55,355 bases of DNA from positions 1 to 55,355 of the forward strand of contig DATCZK010000020.1 of assembly GCA_036525975.1 (NCBI GenBank), read 5' to 3'. Source of the DNA: Quisquiliibacterium sp036525975 (lineage in GTDB: Bacteria; Pseudomonadota; Gammaproteobacteria; Burkholderiales; Burkholderiaceae_E). The notes beneath the pieces were generated by a model. It was not told the DNA's origin. It saw nothing but the letters and a program-made list of their open reading frames with translations, and made no database searches. Positions 7,887-16,136 of this stretch are shown in pieces (position 1 is the first letter of the stretch; every line of letters starts with the position of its first letter). The translations under genes and the position numbers were made by a program.

Positions 7887-9170
7887 ATGCGACAGATGAT
7901 TCGCAGAATTTTCTCGCTCAATGATCCCGGCTGGGGCCGGGGGCAGGGCTCCGACGGCGGCGAAGGCGGTCGCGGCAACGGGCAGCGCCCGCCGCCGCGG
8001 CAGGGCGGCGACGGCCCGCCCGACCTGGACGAACTCTGGCGCGAATTCAACCGCAGGCTCAACGGCATGTTCGGGCGCGGCCGCGGCGGCGGCTCGGCCC
8101 CGCCGGGCGCCGGCGGCCAGGGCCCGTCTTTCAAGGGGGCCGGCGCCGGGCTGGGGCTGGTCGCGGTGGTGGGCGTCCTGCTGTGGCTCGGAAGCGGTTT
8201 CTACATCATTCCCGAGGGGCAGGCGGCGGCCATCCTGCGCTTCGGCGAGTTCCGCACGCTGGTCGACCGCGCCGGTTTCACCTGGCGCATCCCGTACCCG
8301 ATCGAAGCCCACGAACTGGTCAACGTCCAGCAGTTGCGGCAGGTGGAGATCGGCTACCGCAACAACGTCAAGAACAAGGTGCTCAAGGAATCGCTGATGC
8401 TCACCGAAGACCAGAGCATCGTCGACATCCAGTTCGCGGTGCAGTACCGGCTGGGCGACCCGGTGGCCTGGCTGTTCAACAACAACCCGGGCCCGGTGCC
8501 CGAAGAGATCATCCGGCAGGCCTCCGAGACGGCGATGCGCGAGGTGGTGGCGCGGCGCGGGGTGGACCAGGTGCTGTACGAGGAGAAGGAGGCGGTCGCG
8601 AAAGACACGCGCGTGCTCACGCAGTCGATCGTCGACAAGTACAAGGCCGGGATCTCGGTGGTCGACGTCACGATCCAGCAGGCGCAGCCGCCCGAGCAGG
8701 TGCAGGCCGCGTTCGAGGACGCCAACAAGGCGGCGCAGGATCGCGAGCGCCTGATCAACGAGGGGCGCGCCTACGCCAACGACGTGATCCCGAAGGCGCG
8801 CGGAACCGCCGCGCGCCTGGGGCAGGAGGCCGAGGGCTACAAGCAGCGCGTGATCGCCTCGGCCGAGGGCGACGCCAGCCGCTTTCGCCAGGTGCTCACC
8901 GAGTACAGCAAGGCGCCGCTGGTCACCCGCGAGCGCATGTACCTCGAGACGATGCAGCAGGTGTTCTCGAACACGAGCAAGATCCTCGTCGAGTCGCGTG
9001 CCGGGGGCAACCTGCTCTACCTGCCGCTGGACAAGCTGATGCAGCCGTCCACGGCCAACGGCGATGCGGCGCGGCCCGCGCCGCTCGCCTCCGAGCGCGT
9101 CGAGGCGCCGCCCGAGCCCGCCCGCGCGCGCGACGCGGCGCGCTCGCGCGACCGTGACGCAGGGCGCTGA
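7887..9170 (+). CDS. hflK: HflK, subunit of the FtsH protease modulator HflKC
   Basis: Band-7/SPFH membrane protein which with HflC forms a large periplasmic cage around FtsH. The 427-residue product opens with a Gly-rich cytoplasmic part containing the family hallmark SLNDPGWG, a membrane helix near residues 80-100 (LGLVAVVGVLLWLG), then the SPFH domain from FYIIPEGQAAAILRFG and a coiled-coil region rich in Ala, Glu and Arg (EDANKAAQDRERLINEGRAY). The C-terminal tail is Pro/Arg/Ala-rich. A second ATG three codons downstream is also possible. hflC follows after 11 bases. Confidence 0.95.
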   Translation: MRQMIRRIFSLNDPGWGRGQGSDGGEGGRGNGQRPPPRQGGDGPPDLDELWREFNRRLNGMFGRGRGGGSAPPGAGGQGPSFKGAGAGLGLVAVVGVLLWLGSGFYIIPEGQAAAILRFGEFRTLVDRAGFTWRIPYPIEAHELVNVQQLRQVEIGYRNNVKNKVLKESLMLTEDQSIVDIQFAVQYRLGDPVAWLFNNNPGPVPEEIIRQASETAMREVVARRGVDQVLYEEKEAVAKDTRVLTQSIVDKYKAGISVVDVTIQQAQPPEQVQAAFEDANKAAQDRERLINEGRAYANDVIPKARGTAARLGQEAEGYKQRVIASAEGDASRFRQVLTEYSKAPLVTRERMYLETMQQVFSNTSKILVESRAGGNLLYLPLDKLMQPSTANGDAARPAPLASERVEAPPEPARARDAARSRDRDAGR

Positions 9171-9181
9171 GGAGAGGCGCG

Positions 9182-10072
9182 ATGAATCGAATCATTCCCC
9201 TGATGCTGGGCGCGCTGTTGCTCTTCGGCGCGCTCGCGTCCACGCTGTTCGTCGTCGACCAGCGACAGTTCGCGGTGGTCTACGCCCTGGGCGAGATCCG
9301 CCAGGTGATCGACAAGCCGGGCCTGCACTTCAAGCTCCCGCCGCCGTTCCAGAACGTGCAGTACTTCGACCGGCGGATCCTCACGATCGACACCGCGGAC
9401 ATCGACCGCTTCATCACGTCCGAGAAGCTGAACATCCAGATCGACACCTTCATCAAGTGGCGCATCGTCAACCCGCGCCAGTTCGTGCGATCGGTGCAGG
9501 GCAGCGAGACGATCGCCGGAGACCGCATCTCGCGCAGCCTGCGCGACGCGCTCAACAACGAGATCGCCAAGCGCACGGTGTCCGACGTGATCTCGGGCAC
9601 GCGCGACGAGATCACCGAGAACGTCCGCACCAAGGTCAACGACGACGCCAAGGAGCTGGGCGCCGAGATCGTCGACGTGCGCCTCAAGCGGGTCGACTTC
9701 GCGCCCGAGGTGTCCGAGCGCGTGTTCGACCGGATGCAGTCCGAGCGCAAGCGCGTGGCCAACGAGCGGCGCGCCACCGGTTCGGCCGAGTCCGAGAAGA
9801 TCCGCGCCGACGCCGATCGCCAGCGCGAGGTGATCCTCGCCGAGGCCTACCGCGACGCGCAGAAGCTGCGCGGCGAGGGCGACGCGAAAGCGGCCGCCAC
9901 CTACGCGGCGGCGTTCGGCCAGAACCCCGAGTTCGCCGGCTTCTACCGCAGCCTCGAGGCCTACAGGGCGTCGTTCCGCAACCGCTCCGACGTCCTCGTG
10001 CTCGATCCCTCGGCGGAGTTCTTCAGGCACTTCAAGGGCGGATCGCCGAGTTCGCCGGCGCGCCCCAAGTAG
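9182..10072 (+). CDS. hflC: HflC, subunit of the FtsH protease modulator HflKC
   Basis: Partner of HflK. The 296-residue product has an N-terminal membrane anchor (IPLMLGALLLFGALASTLFVV), the SPFH start VVDQRQFAVVYALGEI, then LNIQIDTFIKWRIVNPRQF and a C-terminal helical region with DADRQREVILAEAYRDAQ. A gaggagag ribosome site precedes the ATG. It is the normal length for the family and sits in the standard hfq-hflX-hflK-hflC order. Confidence 0.95.
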   Translation: MNRIIPLMLGALLLFGALASTLFVVDQRQFAVVYALGEIRQVIDKPGLHFKLPPPFQNVQYFDRRILTIDTADIDRFITSEKLNIQIDTFIKWRIVNPRQFVRSVQGSETIAGDRISRSLRDALNNEIAKRTVSDVISGTRDEITENVRTKVNDDAKELGAEIVDVRLKRVDFAPEVSERVFDRMQSERKRVANERRATGSAESEKIRADADRQREVILAEAYRDAQKLRGEGDAKAAATYAAAFGQNPEFAGFYRSLEAYRASFRNRSDVLVLDPSAEFFRHFKGGSPSSPARPK

Positions 10073-10079
10073 GCGTGCG

Positions 10080-10259
10080 ATGGGCGAGTCGCTGGTTCTC
10101 GCGATCGGGATGGTCCTGGTCATCGAGGGGCTGATGCCGCTCGTCTCGCCCGCGCAGTGGCGCACCGCGGTCGCACGCATCGCCGCGCTCAAAGACGGCC
10201 AGATCCGTTTCGTCGGGCTCGGCGCGGTCGTTCTCGGCGCCGTCCTGATCCTCGCCTGA
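10080..10259 (+). CDS. small membrane protein of the DUF2065 (YjeT) family
   Basis: A 59-codon gene starting MGESLVLAIGMVLVIEGL. Two hydrophobic segments are visible (residues about 4-21 and 43-58), separated by a short polar stretch SPAQWRTAVARIAALKDGQ. This is the form of the small DUF2065 proteins, and the position directly after hflC and before the hisZ/purA pair is where this gene is found in other proteobacteria. It starts 7 bases after the hflC stop. The function is unknown; the context suggests a link to the HflKC/FtsH membrane complex. Confidence 0.85.
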   Translation: MGESLVLAIGMVLVIEGLMPLVSPAQWRTAVARIAALKDGQIRFVGLGAVVLGAVLILA

Positions 10260-10272
10260 AACGGATCCGCCC

Positions 10273-11460
10273 GTGCCCAACTGGCTGCTGCCCGAGAGCG
10301 TTGCCGACGTTCTGCCGGCCGAGGCGCGCGCGATCGAAGACCTGCGCCGGCGGCTCCTCGACCTGTACCGCGGCTACGGCTACGAACTCGTGATGCCGCC
10401 GATGTTCGAGTACGTCGACTCGCTGCTCACCGGCGCGGGCGTTGACCTCTCGCTGCTCACGTTCAAGATGGTCGACCAGCTCTCGGGGCGCACGCTCGGG
10501 CTGCGCGCCGACATGACGCCGCAGGTGGCGCGCATCGACGCGCACCTGCTCAACCGCTCGGGCGTGGTGCGGCTGTGCTACGCGGGCTCGGTGCTGCACG
10601 CGCGGCCGGCCGGGCTGCTCGCGAGCCGCGAGCCGCTGCAGATCGGGGCCGAAGTCTACGGCCACGCCGGCATCGAGGCCGATCTCGAGGTGATCGACCT
10701 GATGCTCGCCTCGCTCGAGCTCGCGGGGGTGGGGCGGGTGCGCCTCGACCTGTGCCACGCCGGCGTCGTTCCCGCGCTCGTCGCGCTCGATCCGTCGGTC
10801 CAGGCCGAGCAGGTCTACGGGCTGCTGCAGCGAAAAGACCTGCCCGGCCTGCGCGCACTGCTCGCCGGCGCGAACCCGGTGGTGCGCGACGCGCTGCTCG
10901 CGCTGGTGAACCTGTACGGCCCGCTCGACGGCCCCGACTCGGTGCTCGCGCGCGCGCGCGCCGAGCTCCCGGCCCTGGAGGGCGTGGGCTCGGCGCTCGA
11001 CACCCTCGACGAGCTCGCCGCGCACGGCATGTGGCGGCGCCACCCGCGGGTGGAGCTCTCGGTCGATCTCGCCGACCTTCGCGGCCACCGCTACCACACC
11101 GCGATCACCTTCGCGGCCTACGTGGACGCGAGCCCGAACGCGGTCGCGCGCGGGGGGCGCTACGACGACATCGGCTCGGCCTTCGGGCGCGCGCGCCCCG
11201 CGACCGGTTTTTCGCTCGAGCTGCGCGAGCTCGCCGCGCTCAGGCCGGCCGGAGCCCGCGCGGCCGCGATCCGTGCGCCGTGGTCCGCAGACACCGCGCT
11301 CGCGGCGAAGGTGCAGGCCCTGCGCGGCGCCGGCGAGATCGTGGTCAGCGTGCTCCCCGGGCACGAGCACGAGCAGCAGGAGTACGCCTGCGACCGCGAG
11401 CTGCGGTTCGCGGACGGACAGTGGCAAGTGGTGACGATCGCTTCGCGCGACCGATCCTGA
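10273..11460 (+). CDS. hisZ: ATP phosphoribosyltransferase regulatory subunit HisZ
   Basis: HisRS-like protein that forms a hetero-octamer with the short HisG and is needed for the first step of histidine synthesis and its feedback control. The 395-residue product begins NWLLPESVADVLPAEA, keeps class II synthetase-fold elements (GYELVMPPMFEYVDSLL, LRADMTPQVARI, ARGGRYDDIGSAFGRARPATGFS), but lacks the HisRS anticodon-binding domain. This implies that the organism has a short-form HisG elsewhere. GTG start, 13 bases after the DUF2065 gene. Confidence 0.93.
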   Translation: MPNWLLPESVADVLPAEARAIEDLRRRLLDLYRGYGYELVMPPMFEYVDSLLTGAGVDLSLLTFKMVDQLSGRTLGLRADMTPQVARIDAHLLNRSGVVRLCYAGSVLHARPAGLLASREPLQIGAEVYGHAGIEADLEVIDLMLASLELAGVGRVRLDLCHAGVVPALVALDPSVQAEQVYGLLQRKDLPGLRALLAGANPVVRDALLALVNLYGPLDGPDSVLARARAELPALEGVGSALDTLDELAAHGMWRRHPRVELSVDLADLRGHRYHTAITFAAYVDASPNAVARGGRYDDIGSAFGRARPATGFSLELRELAALRPAGARAAAIRAPWSADTALAAKVQALRGAGEIVVSVLPGHEHEQQEYACDRELRFADGQWQVVTIASRDRS

Positions 11461-11504
11461 AGAGAACGCGACGCGAGCGATCCCGCTCGCCAACGGAAGG
11501 AAAC

Positions 11505-12809
11505 ATGGGAAAGAACGTGGTCGTCATCGGCACCCAGTGGGGCGACGAGGGCAAGGGAAAGCTGGTCGACTGGCTCACCGAGTCGGCGCACGGCGTGGTG
11601 CGCTTCCAGGGCGGCCACAACGCCGGGCACACGCTCGTGATCGGCGGGCGCAAGCAGGTGCTGCGCCTGATTCCCTCCGGAATCATGCGCGCGGGCGTGA
11701 TCTGCTACATCGGCAACGGCGTGGTGCTCTCGCCCGAGGCGCTGCTCGAGGAGATCGGCGAACTCGAGGCGGCCGGGGTGTCGGTGCGCGAGCGGCTGCG
11801 CGTGAGCGAGGCCTGTCCGCTGATCCTGCCCTATCACGTGGCGCTCGACCGCGCGCGCGAGGCGAGGAAGGGCGACGCGAAGATCGGCACCACCGGCCGG
11901 GGCATCGGGCCGGCCTACGAGGACAAGGTCGCGCGACGCGCCCTTCGGGTGCGCGACCTGTTCGCCCCGCAGCGCCTGCGCGAGCGCGTGGCCGAGGTGC
12001 TCGACCTGCACAACTTCGTGCTCACGAAATACCTGGGCGCCGAGGCGGTGGACGCGGGGCAGGTGGTCGACCAGGCGCTCTCGCTGGCGGATCGCATCGC
12101 GCCGATGGTGGCCGACGTGCCGCGCCTTCTCTCGATCGCCATGGCGCGCGGCGAGAACCTGCTGTTCGAGGGCGCGCAGGGCGCGCTGCTCGACGTCGAT
12201 CACGGCACCTACCCGTACGTCACGAGCAGCAATTGCGTGGCCGGCGCGGCGGCGGCGGGCGCGGGCGTGGGCCCGCAGTCGCTGCACTACGTGCTCGGAA
12301 TCACCAAGGCCTACACCACGCGCGTGGGTTCGGGGCCGTTTCCCACCGAGCTGTTCGACGACGCCGGCAAGCACCTCGCGTCGCGGGGCAACGAGTTCGG
12401 CGCGGTCACCGGCCGGCCGCGGCGCACCGGATGGTTCGACGGGCCGGCGCTCAAGCGCTCGATCCAGCTCAACGGCGTGACCGGGCTGTGCGTGACCAAG
12501 CTCGACGTGCTCGACGGGCTCGCTTCGGTGAAGGTGTGCGTGGGGTATCGCGAGAAAGGCGCCTCCGGCGCGCCCACCATCGACATGCTGCCCTTCGGCG
12601 CCGACGCGGTCGACCGGCTCGAACCGGTGTTCGAGGAACTCCCCGGCTGGAGCGACTCCACCTTCGGCGTGCGTTCGTGGGACGCGCTGCCGGCCAACGC
12701 GCAGGCCTACCTGCGCCGGCTGTCCGAACTGGCGGAGGCGCCGATCGACATCGTTTCCACCGGCCCCGATCGCGACGAGACGATCCTCGTGCGGCACCCC
12801 TTCCACTGA
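11505..12809 (+). CDS. purA: adenylosuccinate synthetase
   Basis: Converts IMP, aspartate and GTP to adenylosuccinate, the first committed step to AMP. The 434-residue product begins GKNVVVIGTQWGDEGKGK, which contains the GTP-binding P-loop of this family; further hallmarks are GGHNAGHT, GTTGRGIGPAYEDK, EGAQGALLDVDHGTYP and VTGRPRRTGWFD. A ggaagg ribosome site lies 3 bases before the ATG. hisZ-purA adjacency is usual in this group. The phosphoribosyltransferase gene follows after 7 bases. Confidence 0.97.
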   Translation: MGKNVVVIGTQWGDEGKGKLVDWLTESAHGVVRFQGGHNAGHTLVIGGRKQVLRLIPSGIMRAGVICYIGNGVVLSPEALLEEIGELEAAGVSVRERLRVSEACPLILPYHVALDRAREARKGDAKIGTTGRGIGPAYEDKVARRALRVRDLFAPQRLRERVAEVLDLHNFVLTKYLGAEAVDAGQVVDQALSLADRIAPMVADVPRLLSIAMARGENLLFEGAQGALLDVDHGTYPYVTSSNCVAGAAAAGAGVGPQSLHYVLGITKAYTTRVGSGPFPTELFDDAGKHLASRGNEFGAVTGRPRRTGWFDGPALKRSIQLNGVTGLCVTKLDVLDGLASVKVCVGYREKGASGAPTIDMLPFGADAVDRLEPVFEELPGWSDSTFGVRSWDALPANAQAYLRRLSELAEAPIDIVSTGPDRDETILVRHPFH

Positions 12810-12816
12810 GCGCGCG

Positions 12817-13326
12817 ATGAAGGACCTCTACGTCTCGTGGGACGAGTACAACCGGCTGATCGAGAAGCTGGTGCTCAAGGTCTACGACTCGGGCTGGTCG
12901 TTCGATGCGATCGTGTGCCTCGCGCGCGGAGGGCTGCGCGTGGGCGACGTGTTCTCGCGCATGTACGAGAAGCCGCTCGGCGTGCTGTTCACCAGCTCCT
13001 ACCGCGAGTCCGAGGGAATGCACCGCAGCCGGCTCGTGATCTCGGAGCACATGTCCAGCGCCGGACCGCTGCCCCCCGGCAAGTGGCTGCTCGTGGACGA
13101 CCTGGTCGACTCGGGCGCGACGCTCACCGAGGTGGTGCCGCTGATCCGGGCGCGCTACCCCGGGGTGAGCGAGTTGCGCTCGGCGGTGATCTGGCGCAAG
13201 GGGGTGTCGGTGGCCGAGCCCGACTACTGGATCGAGTACCTGCCGAGCAATCCCTGGATCCACCAGCCCTTCGAGGAGTACGATCACATGCGGCCGTCGG
13301 ATCTCAAGGCGCGCTACGGTGCCTAG
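12817..13326 (+). CDS. purine-type phosphoribosyltransferase
   Basis: A 169-residue type I phosphoribosyltransferase. The PRPP-binding signature is WLLVDDLVDSGATL (about residues 89-102), and ICLARGG-like IVCLARGGLRVGD (about residues 29-41) matches the first loop of the fold. Its place directly after purA suggests purine salvage (hypoxanthine, guanine or xanthine), but the base cannot be read from the sequence. ATG start 7 bases after purA, so probably cotranscribed. Confidence 0.85.
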   Translation: MKDLYVSWDEYNRLIEKLVLKVYDSGWSFDAIVCLARGGLRVGDVFSRMYEKPLGVLFTSSYRESEGMHRSRLVISEHMSSAGPLPPGKWLLVDDLVDSGATLTEVVPLIRARYPGVSELRSAVIWRKGVSVAEPDYWIEYLPSNPWIHQPFEEYDHMRPSDLKARYGA

Positions 13327-13366
13327 CGCCGGGGGCCCCGCGGCGCGAGCTGCATCCGAAATGAAG

Positions 13367-13388
13367 AAAGCCTGCTGGCGCAGGCTTT
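13367..13388 (-). terminator. stem-loop terminator behind the tRNA-Leu gene
   Basis: Read on the minus strand: AAAGCCTG, loop CGCCAG, CAGGCTTT, then a T-rich cttcattt. The 8-bp stem is perfect and it lies 5 bases past the encoded CCA of the tRNA. It may also serve the convergent phosphoribosyltransferase transcript, but its T-rich side fits the tRNA direction. Confidence 0.7.
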
Positions 13389-13393
13389 CGGAT

Positions 13394-13480
13394 TGGTGCC
13401 CAGAAGAGGACTCGAACCTCCACAGTGTTGCCACCGCTAGGACCTGAACCTAGTGCGTCTACCAATTCCGCCATCTGGGC
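13394..13480 (-). tRNA. tRNA-Leu (anticodon CAG)
   Basis: On the minus strand the sequence folds as a class II tRNA: acceptor GCCCAGA paired with TCTGGGC, discriminator A, encoded CCA; D-arm with GGAATTGGTAGACGC; anticodon stem CTAGG/CCTAG with loop TTCAGGT, anticodon CAG; long variable arm GGTGGCAACACTGT; T-arm with GGTTCGAGTCC. These are leucine-tRNA features. Length is 87 bases including CCA. It reads codon CTG, the dominant leucine codon of this genome. Confidence 0.97.
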
Positions 13481-13516
13481 TGCGGCGGGCTCGAGCGGCC
13501 CCCAACAGAGGCGCGA

Positions 13517-13544
13517 AGTTTAAAGGACCAACGTGATTTGTCAA
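13517..13544 (-). promoter_or_regulatory. sigma-70 promoter of tRNA-Leu
   Basis: Minus strand: a perfect TTGACA -35 box (13539-13544), a 16-base spacer and TAAACT as -10 box (13517-13522), placing transcription start around 13510, some 30 bases before the mature tRNA 5' end. It overlaps the upstream region of rnr on the other strand, an argument against the far-upstream TTG start of rnr. Confidence 0.75.
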
Positions 13545-13548
13545 ATAC

Positions 13549-13571
13549 GCAACCGCCCGATCGGCGGTTGC
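13549..13571 (+). promoter_or_regulatory. perfect stem-loop before rnr
   Basis: GCAACCGCC, loop CGATC, GGCGGTTGC: a 9-bp perfect stem 26 bases before the chosen rnr ATG and directly next to the -35 box of the divergent tRNA promoter. It has no T-run. It could be a leader structure of the rnr mRNA or a binding site between the divergent transcripts. Confidence 0.45.
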
Positions 13572-13597
13572 ACGCGCTACGGAGCCGGCTCGCGGTG

Positions 13598-16069
13598 ATG
13601 CCAGAGAATTGGGCGCCCCCCAGCCGCGAGGCGATCCTCGCGTGCCTTCGCCAGGCCGACGCGCCGCTCACACCGCACGAGCTCGCCGACGCGCTCGAAG
13701 TTCCGCCCGACGGCTTCGAGATCCTCAATCGCCGCCTGCTCGCGATGGAGCGCGACGGCCAGCTGATGCCCAACCGCAAGGGGGTGCTGCTGCTCGCGAG
13801 CAAGCTCGACTTCATCGCCGGAAAGGTGCTCGGCCACCGCGACGGCTACGGGTTCCTGCTGCCCGACGCCGGAGCCCCCGACGTCTTCCTCAGCCCCCGC
13901 GAGATGCAAAAGGCGATGCACGGCGACCGGGTGCTGGTCAAGCGCGTGGGGTTCGACAACCGCGGCCGGCCCGAGGGCGTGATCGTGGAGGTGACCGAGC
14001 GCGCCAACCGCCGCCTGGTCGGGAGGCTGCTCAACGAGCGCGGCGTGACGATCGTCGTGCCCGAAGACCAGCGCATCAAGCACGACATCCTGATCCCGCC
14101 CGACGAGTTGCGCCGCGCCCAGCCGGGCCAGGTCGTGACGGTGGAGATCACCGACCCGCCCTCGGGCCACGCGGCGCCGATCGGGCGCGTGCTCGAGGTG
14201 CTCGGCGAGATCGACGACCCGGGCATGGAGATCGAGATCGCGGTGCGCAAGTTCGACGTGCCGCACGAGTTCCCCGAAGCGGTGCGCGCCGCGGCGGGGA
14301 AACTGCCCGCCGAGGTGCGCGCGGCCGACCTTCGCAAGCGCGTGGACCTTCGCGACGTGCCCCTGGTCACGATCGACGGCGAAGACGCGCGCGACTTCGA
14401 CGACGCCGTGTACTGCGAGCCGATCGACGACGGGAAATCCGGCGGGCACCGGCTGGTCGTGGCGATCGCCGACGTCTCGCACTACGTGGCGCCGGGCGAC
14501 GTGATCGACGCCGAGGCGATCAACCGTTCCACCTCGGTGTACTTCCCGCGGCGCGTGATCCCGATGCTCCCCGAGCGGCTGTCCAACGGCCTGTGCTCGC
14601 TCAACCCGAACGTGGACCGGCTCGTTCTGGCGTGCGACATGGTGATCGGCGCGCGCGGGCAGGTCCGCGCCTACCAGTTCTACCCGGCGGTGATGCACTC
14701 GGCGGCGCGCCTGACCTACGACGAAGTCTGGGGCATCCTTTCCGGGCGCGACCTGCAGGCGGCGCGCGCGCGCGCCGCGCTCGTGCCCCGGCTGCAGGAT
14801 CTGCACTCGCTCTACCGGGTGCTGGCCAGGGCGCGCGCCGAGCGCGGCGCGATGGAGTTCGAGTCGGTCGAGACGCGCATCGTGTGCAACGAGGCCGGGC
14901 GCATCGAGCGCATCGAACCCAGGACGCGCAACGACGCGCACCGCCTGATCGAGGAGTGCATGCTGGCGGCCAACGTGTGCGCCGCCGACTTCATGAAGCG
15001 CTCGCGCCACCCGGGGCTGTATCGGGTGCACGAGGGCCCCACGCCCGAGCGGCTGGCCCTGCTGCGCGAGTACCTGCGCACGGTGGCGCTGTCGCTCGGC
15101 GGAGGCGACGACCCGGCGCCGCAGGACTACGCGCGCCTCGCCGAGCAGGTGCGCGAGCGCCCCGACGCGATGCTGCTGCAGTCGATGATGCTGCGCTCGA
15201 TGCAGCAGGCGATCTACACGCCGCACAACTCCGGGCACTTCGGGCTCGCGTACCCGAGCTACGCGCACTTCACCTCGCCGATCCGCCGCTACCCCGACCT
15301 GCTCATGCACCGGGTGATCAAGGCCCTGCTCGCGGGCGGGCGCTACGAACCGCTGCCGGCGGGGCGCGGCACGCCCGGCGTGCTCACCGAACCCGCCGCG
15401 CCGGCGGCGCCGCGGCCCGCCGCGCGCAAGCGCGCCCGCTCGCCCGTGCTGCTCGAGCCCGCCCCGGCCCCGGGCGCGGCTTCCGGGGTCGAGAGCTGGG
15501 AGCAGCTCGGGATCACCTGCTCGGCCAACGAGCGCCGCGCCGACGAGGCGTCGCGCGACGTCGAAGCCTGGCTCAAGTGCCAGTACATGCGCGAGCGCGT
15601 CGGCGAGCAGTTCGCGGGGCGCGTAACGGGCGTGGCCCCGTTCGGCGTGTTCGTCACGCTCACCGAGCTCTACGTCGACGGGCTGGTGCACGTGTCCGAA
15701 CTCGGCAACGAGTACTTCCAGTTCAACGAGGCCGCGCACGAGCTGCGCGGCGAGCGAACCGGCCGCCGTTTCCGGCTCACCGACGAGCTGCACGTGCAGG
15801 TCTCGCGCGTCGACCTCGAGGCGCGCCGCATCGAGTTCAGGCTCGTGCCCAGGCTGGGATACCGCGAGGTGGTCGCGGCGGCCGCGGCGCAGGCGGGGCC
15901 GGACGAGGAGGCGCCGCATCGCAAGCGCGCGGCGCCGAAATCGGAGCGCGCGAGCAAGGCGCGCGCCGCACGCCTGGCGGCGCGCAGCACCCCCGCTCCC
16001 CCCGCTCGCAGCGCGCCCGCGCGCAAGGCGCGCGCGACCTCGGCGGCCAAGCGAAAGCGCGGCCGCTAG
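13598..16069 (+). CDS. rnr: ribonuclease R
   Basis: 3'-5' processive exoribonuclease of the RNB family that degrades structured RNA. The 823-residue product has an N-terminal winged-helix region (PSREAILACLRQADAPLT), cold-shock domains (GYGFLLPDAGAPDVFLSP), the catalytic RNB domain with TIDGEDARDFDDAVYCE (metal-binding Asp residues) and HFTSPIRRYPDLLMHR, an S1 domain (VTGVAPFGVFVTL) and a Lys/Arg/Ala-rich tail. A Pro/Ala/Arg-rich insertion (about 45 residues after RVIKALLAGG) interrupts the end of RNB. I chose the ATG; a TTG at 13538 would extend the frame by 20 residues but falls inside the tRNA promoter and a stem-loop. rlmB follows. Confidence 0.94.
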   Translation: MPENWAPPSREAILACLRQADAPLTPHELADALEVPPDGFEILNRRLLAMERDGQLMPNRKGVLLLASKLDFIAGKVLGHRDGYGFLLPDAGAPDVFLSPREMQKAMHGDRVLVKRVGFDNRGRPEGVIVEVTERANRRLVGRLLNERGVTIVVPEDQRIKHDILIPPDELRRAQPGQVVTVEITDPPSGHAAPIGRVLEVLGEIDDPGMEIEIAVRKFDVPHEFPEAVRAAAGKLPAEVRAADLRKRVDLRDVPLVTIDGEDARDFDDAVYCEPIDDGKSGGHRLVVAIADVSHYVAPGDVIDAEAINRSTSVYFPRRVIPMLPERLSNGLCSLNPNVDRLVLACDMVIGARGQVRAYQFYPAVMHSAARLTYDEVWGILSGRDLQAARARAALVPRLQDLHSLYRVLARARAERGAMEFESVETRIVCNEAGRIERIEPRTRNDAHRLIEECMLAANVCAADFMKRSRHPGLYRVHEGPTPERLALLREYLRTVALSLGGGDDPAPQDYARLAEQVRERPDAMLLQSMMLRSMQQAIYTPHNSGHFGLAYPSYAHFTSPIRRYPDLLMHRVIKALLAGGRYEPLPAGRGTPGVLTEPAAPAAPRPAARKRARSPVLLEPAPAPGAASGVESWEQLGITCSANERRADEASRDVEAWLKCQYMRERVGEQFAGRVTGVAPFGVFVTLTELYVDGLVHVSELGNEYFQFNEAAHELRGERTGRRFRLTDELHVQVSRVDLEARRIEFRLVPRLGYREVVAAAAAQAGPDEEAPHRKRAAPKSERASKARAARLAARSTPAPPARSAPARKARATSAAKRKRGR

Positions 16070-16136
16070 GACGCGGGCACGGCGGCGCGCAGGCACGGCG
16101 GCGCGGCGGCACGGAACCAACCGGCAGGGAACGGCA

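Noticed and set aside
13394..13480. tRNA-Leu as an attachment site for an integrated element
   Set aside because: No integrase, no direct repeat of the tRNA 3' end, and both flanks are conserved housekeeping genes.
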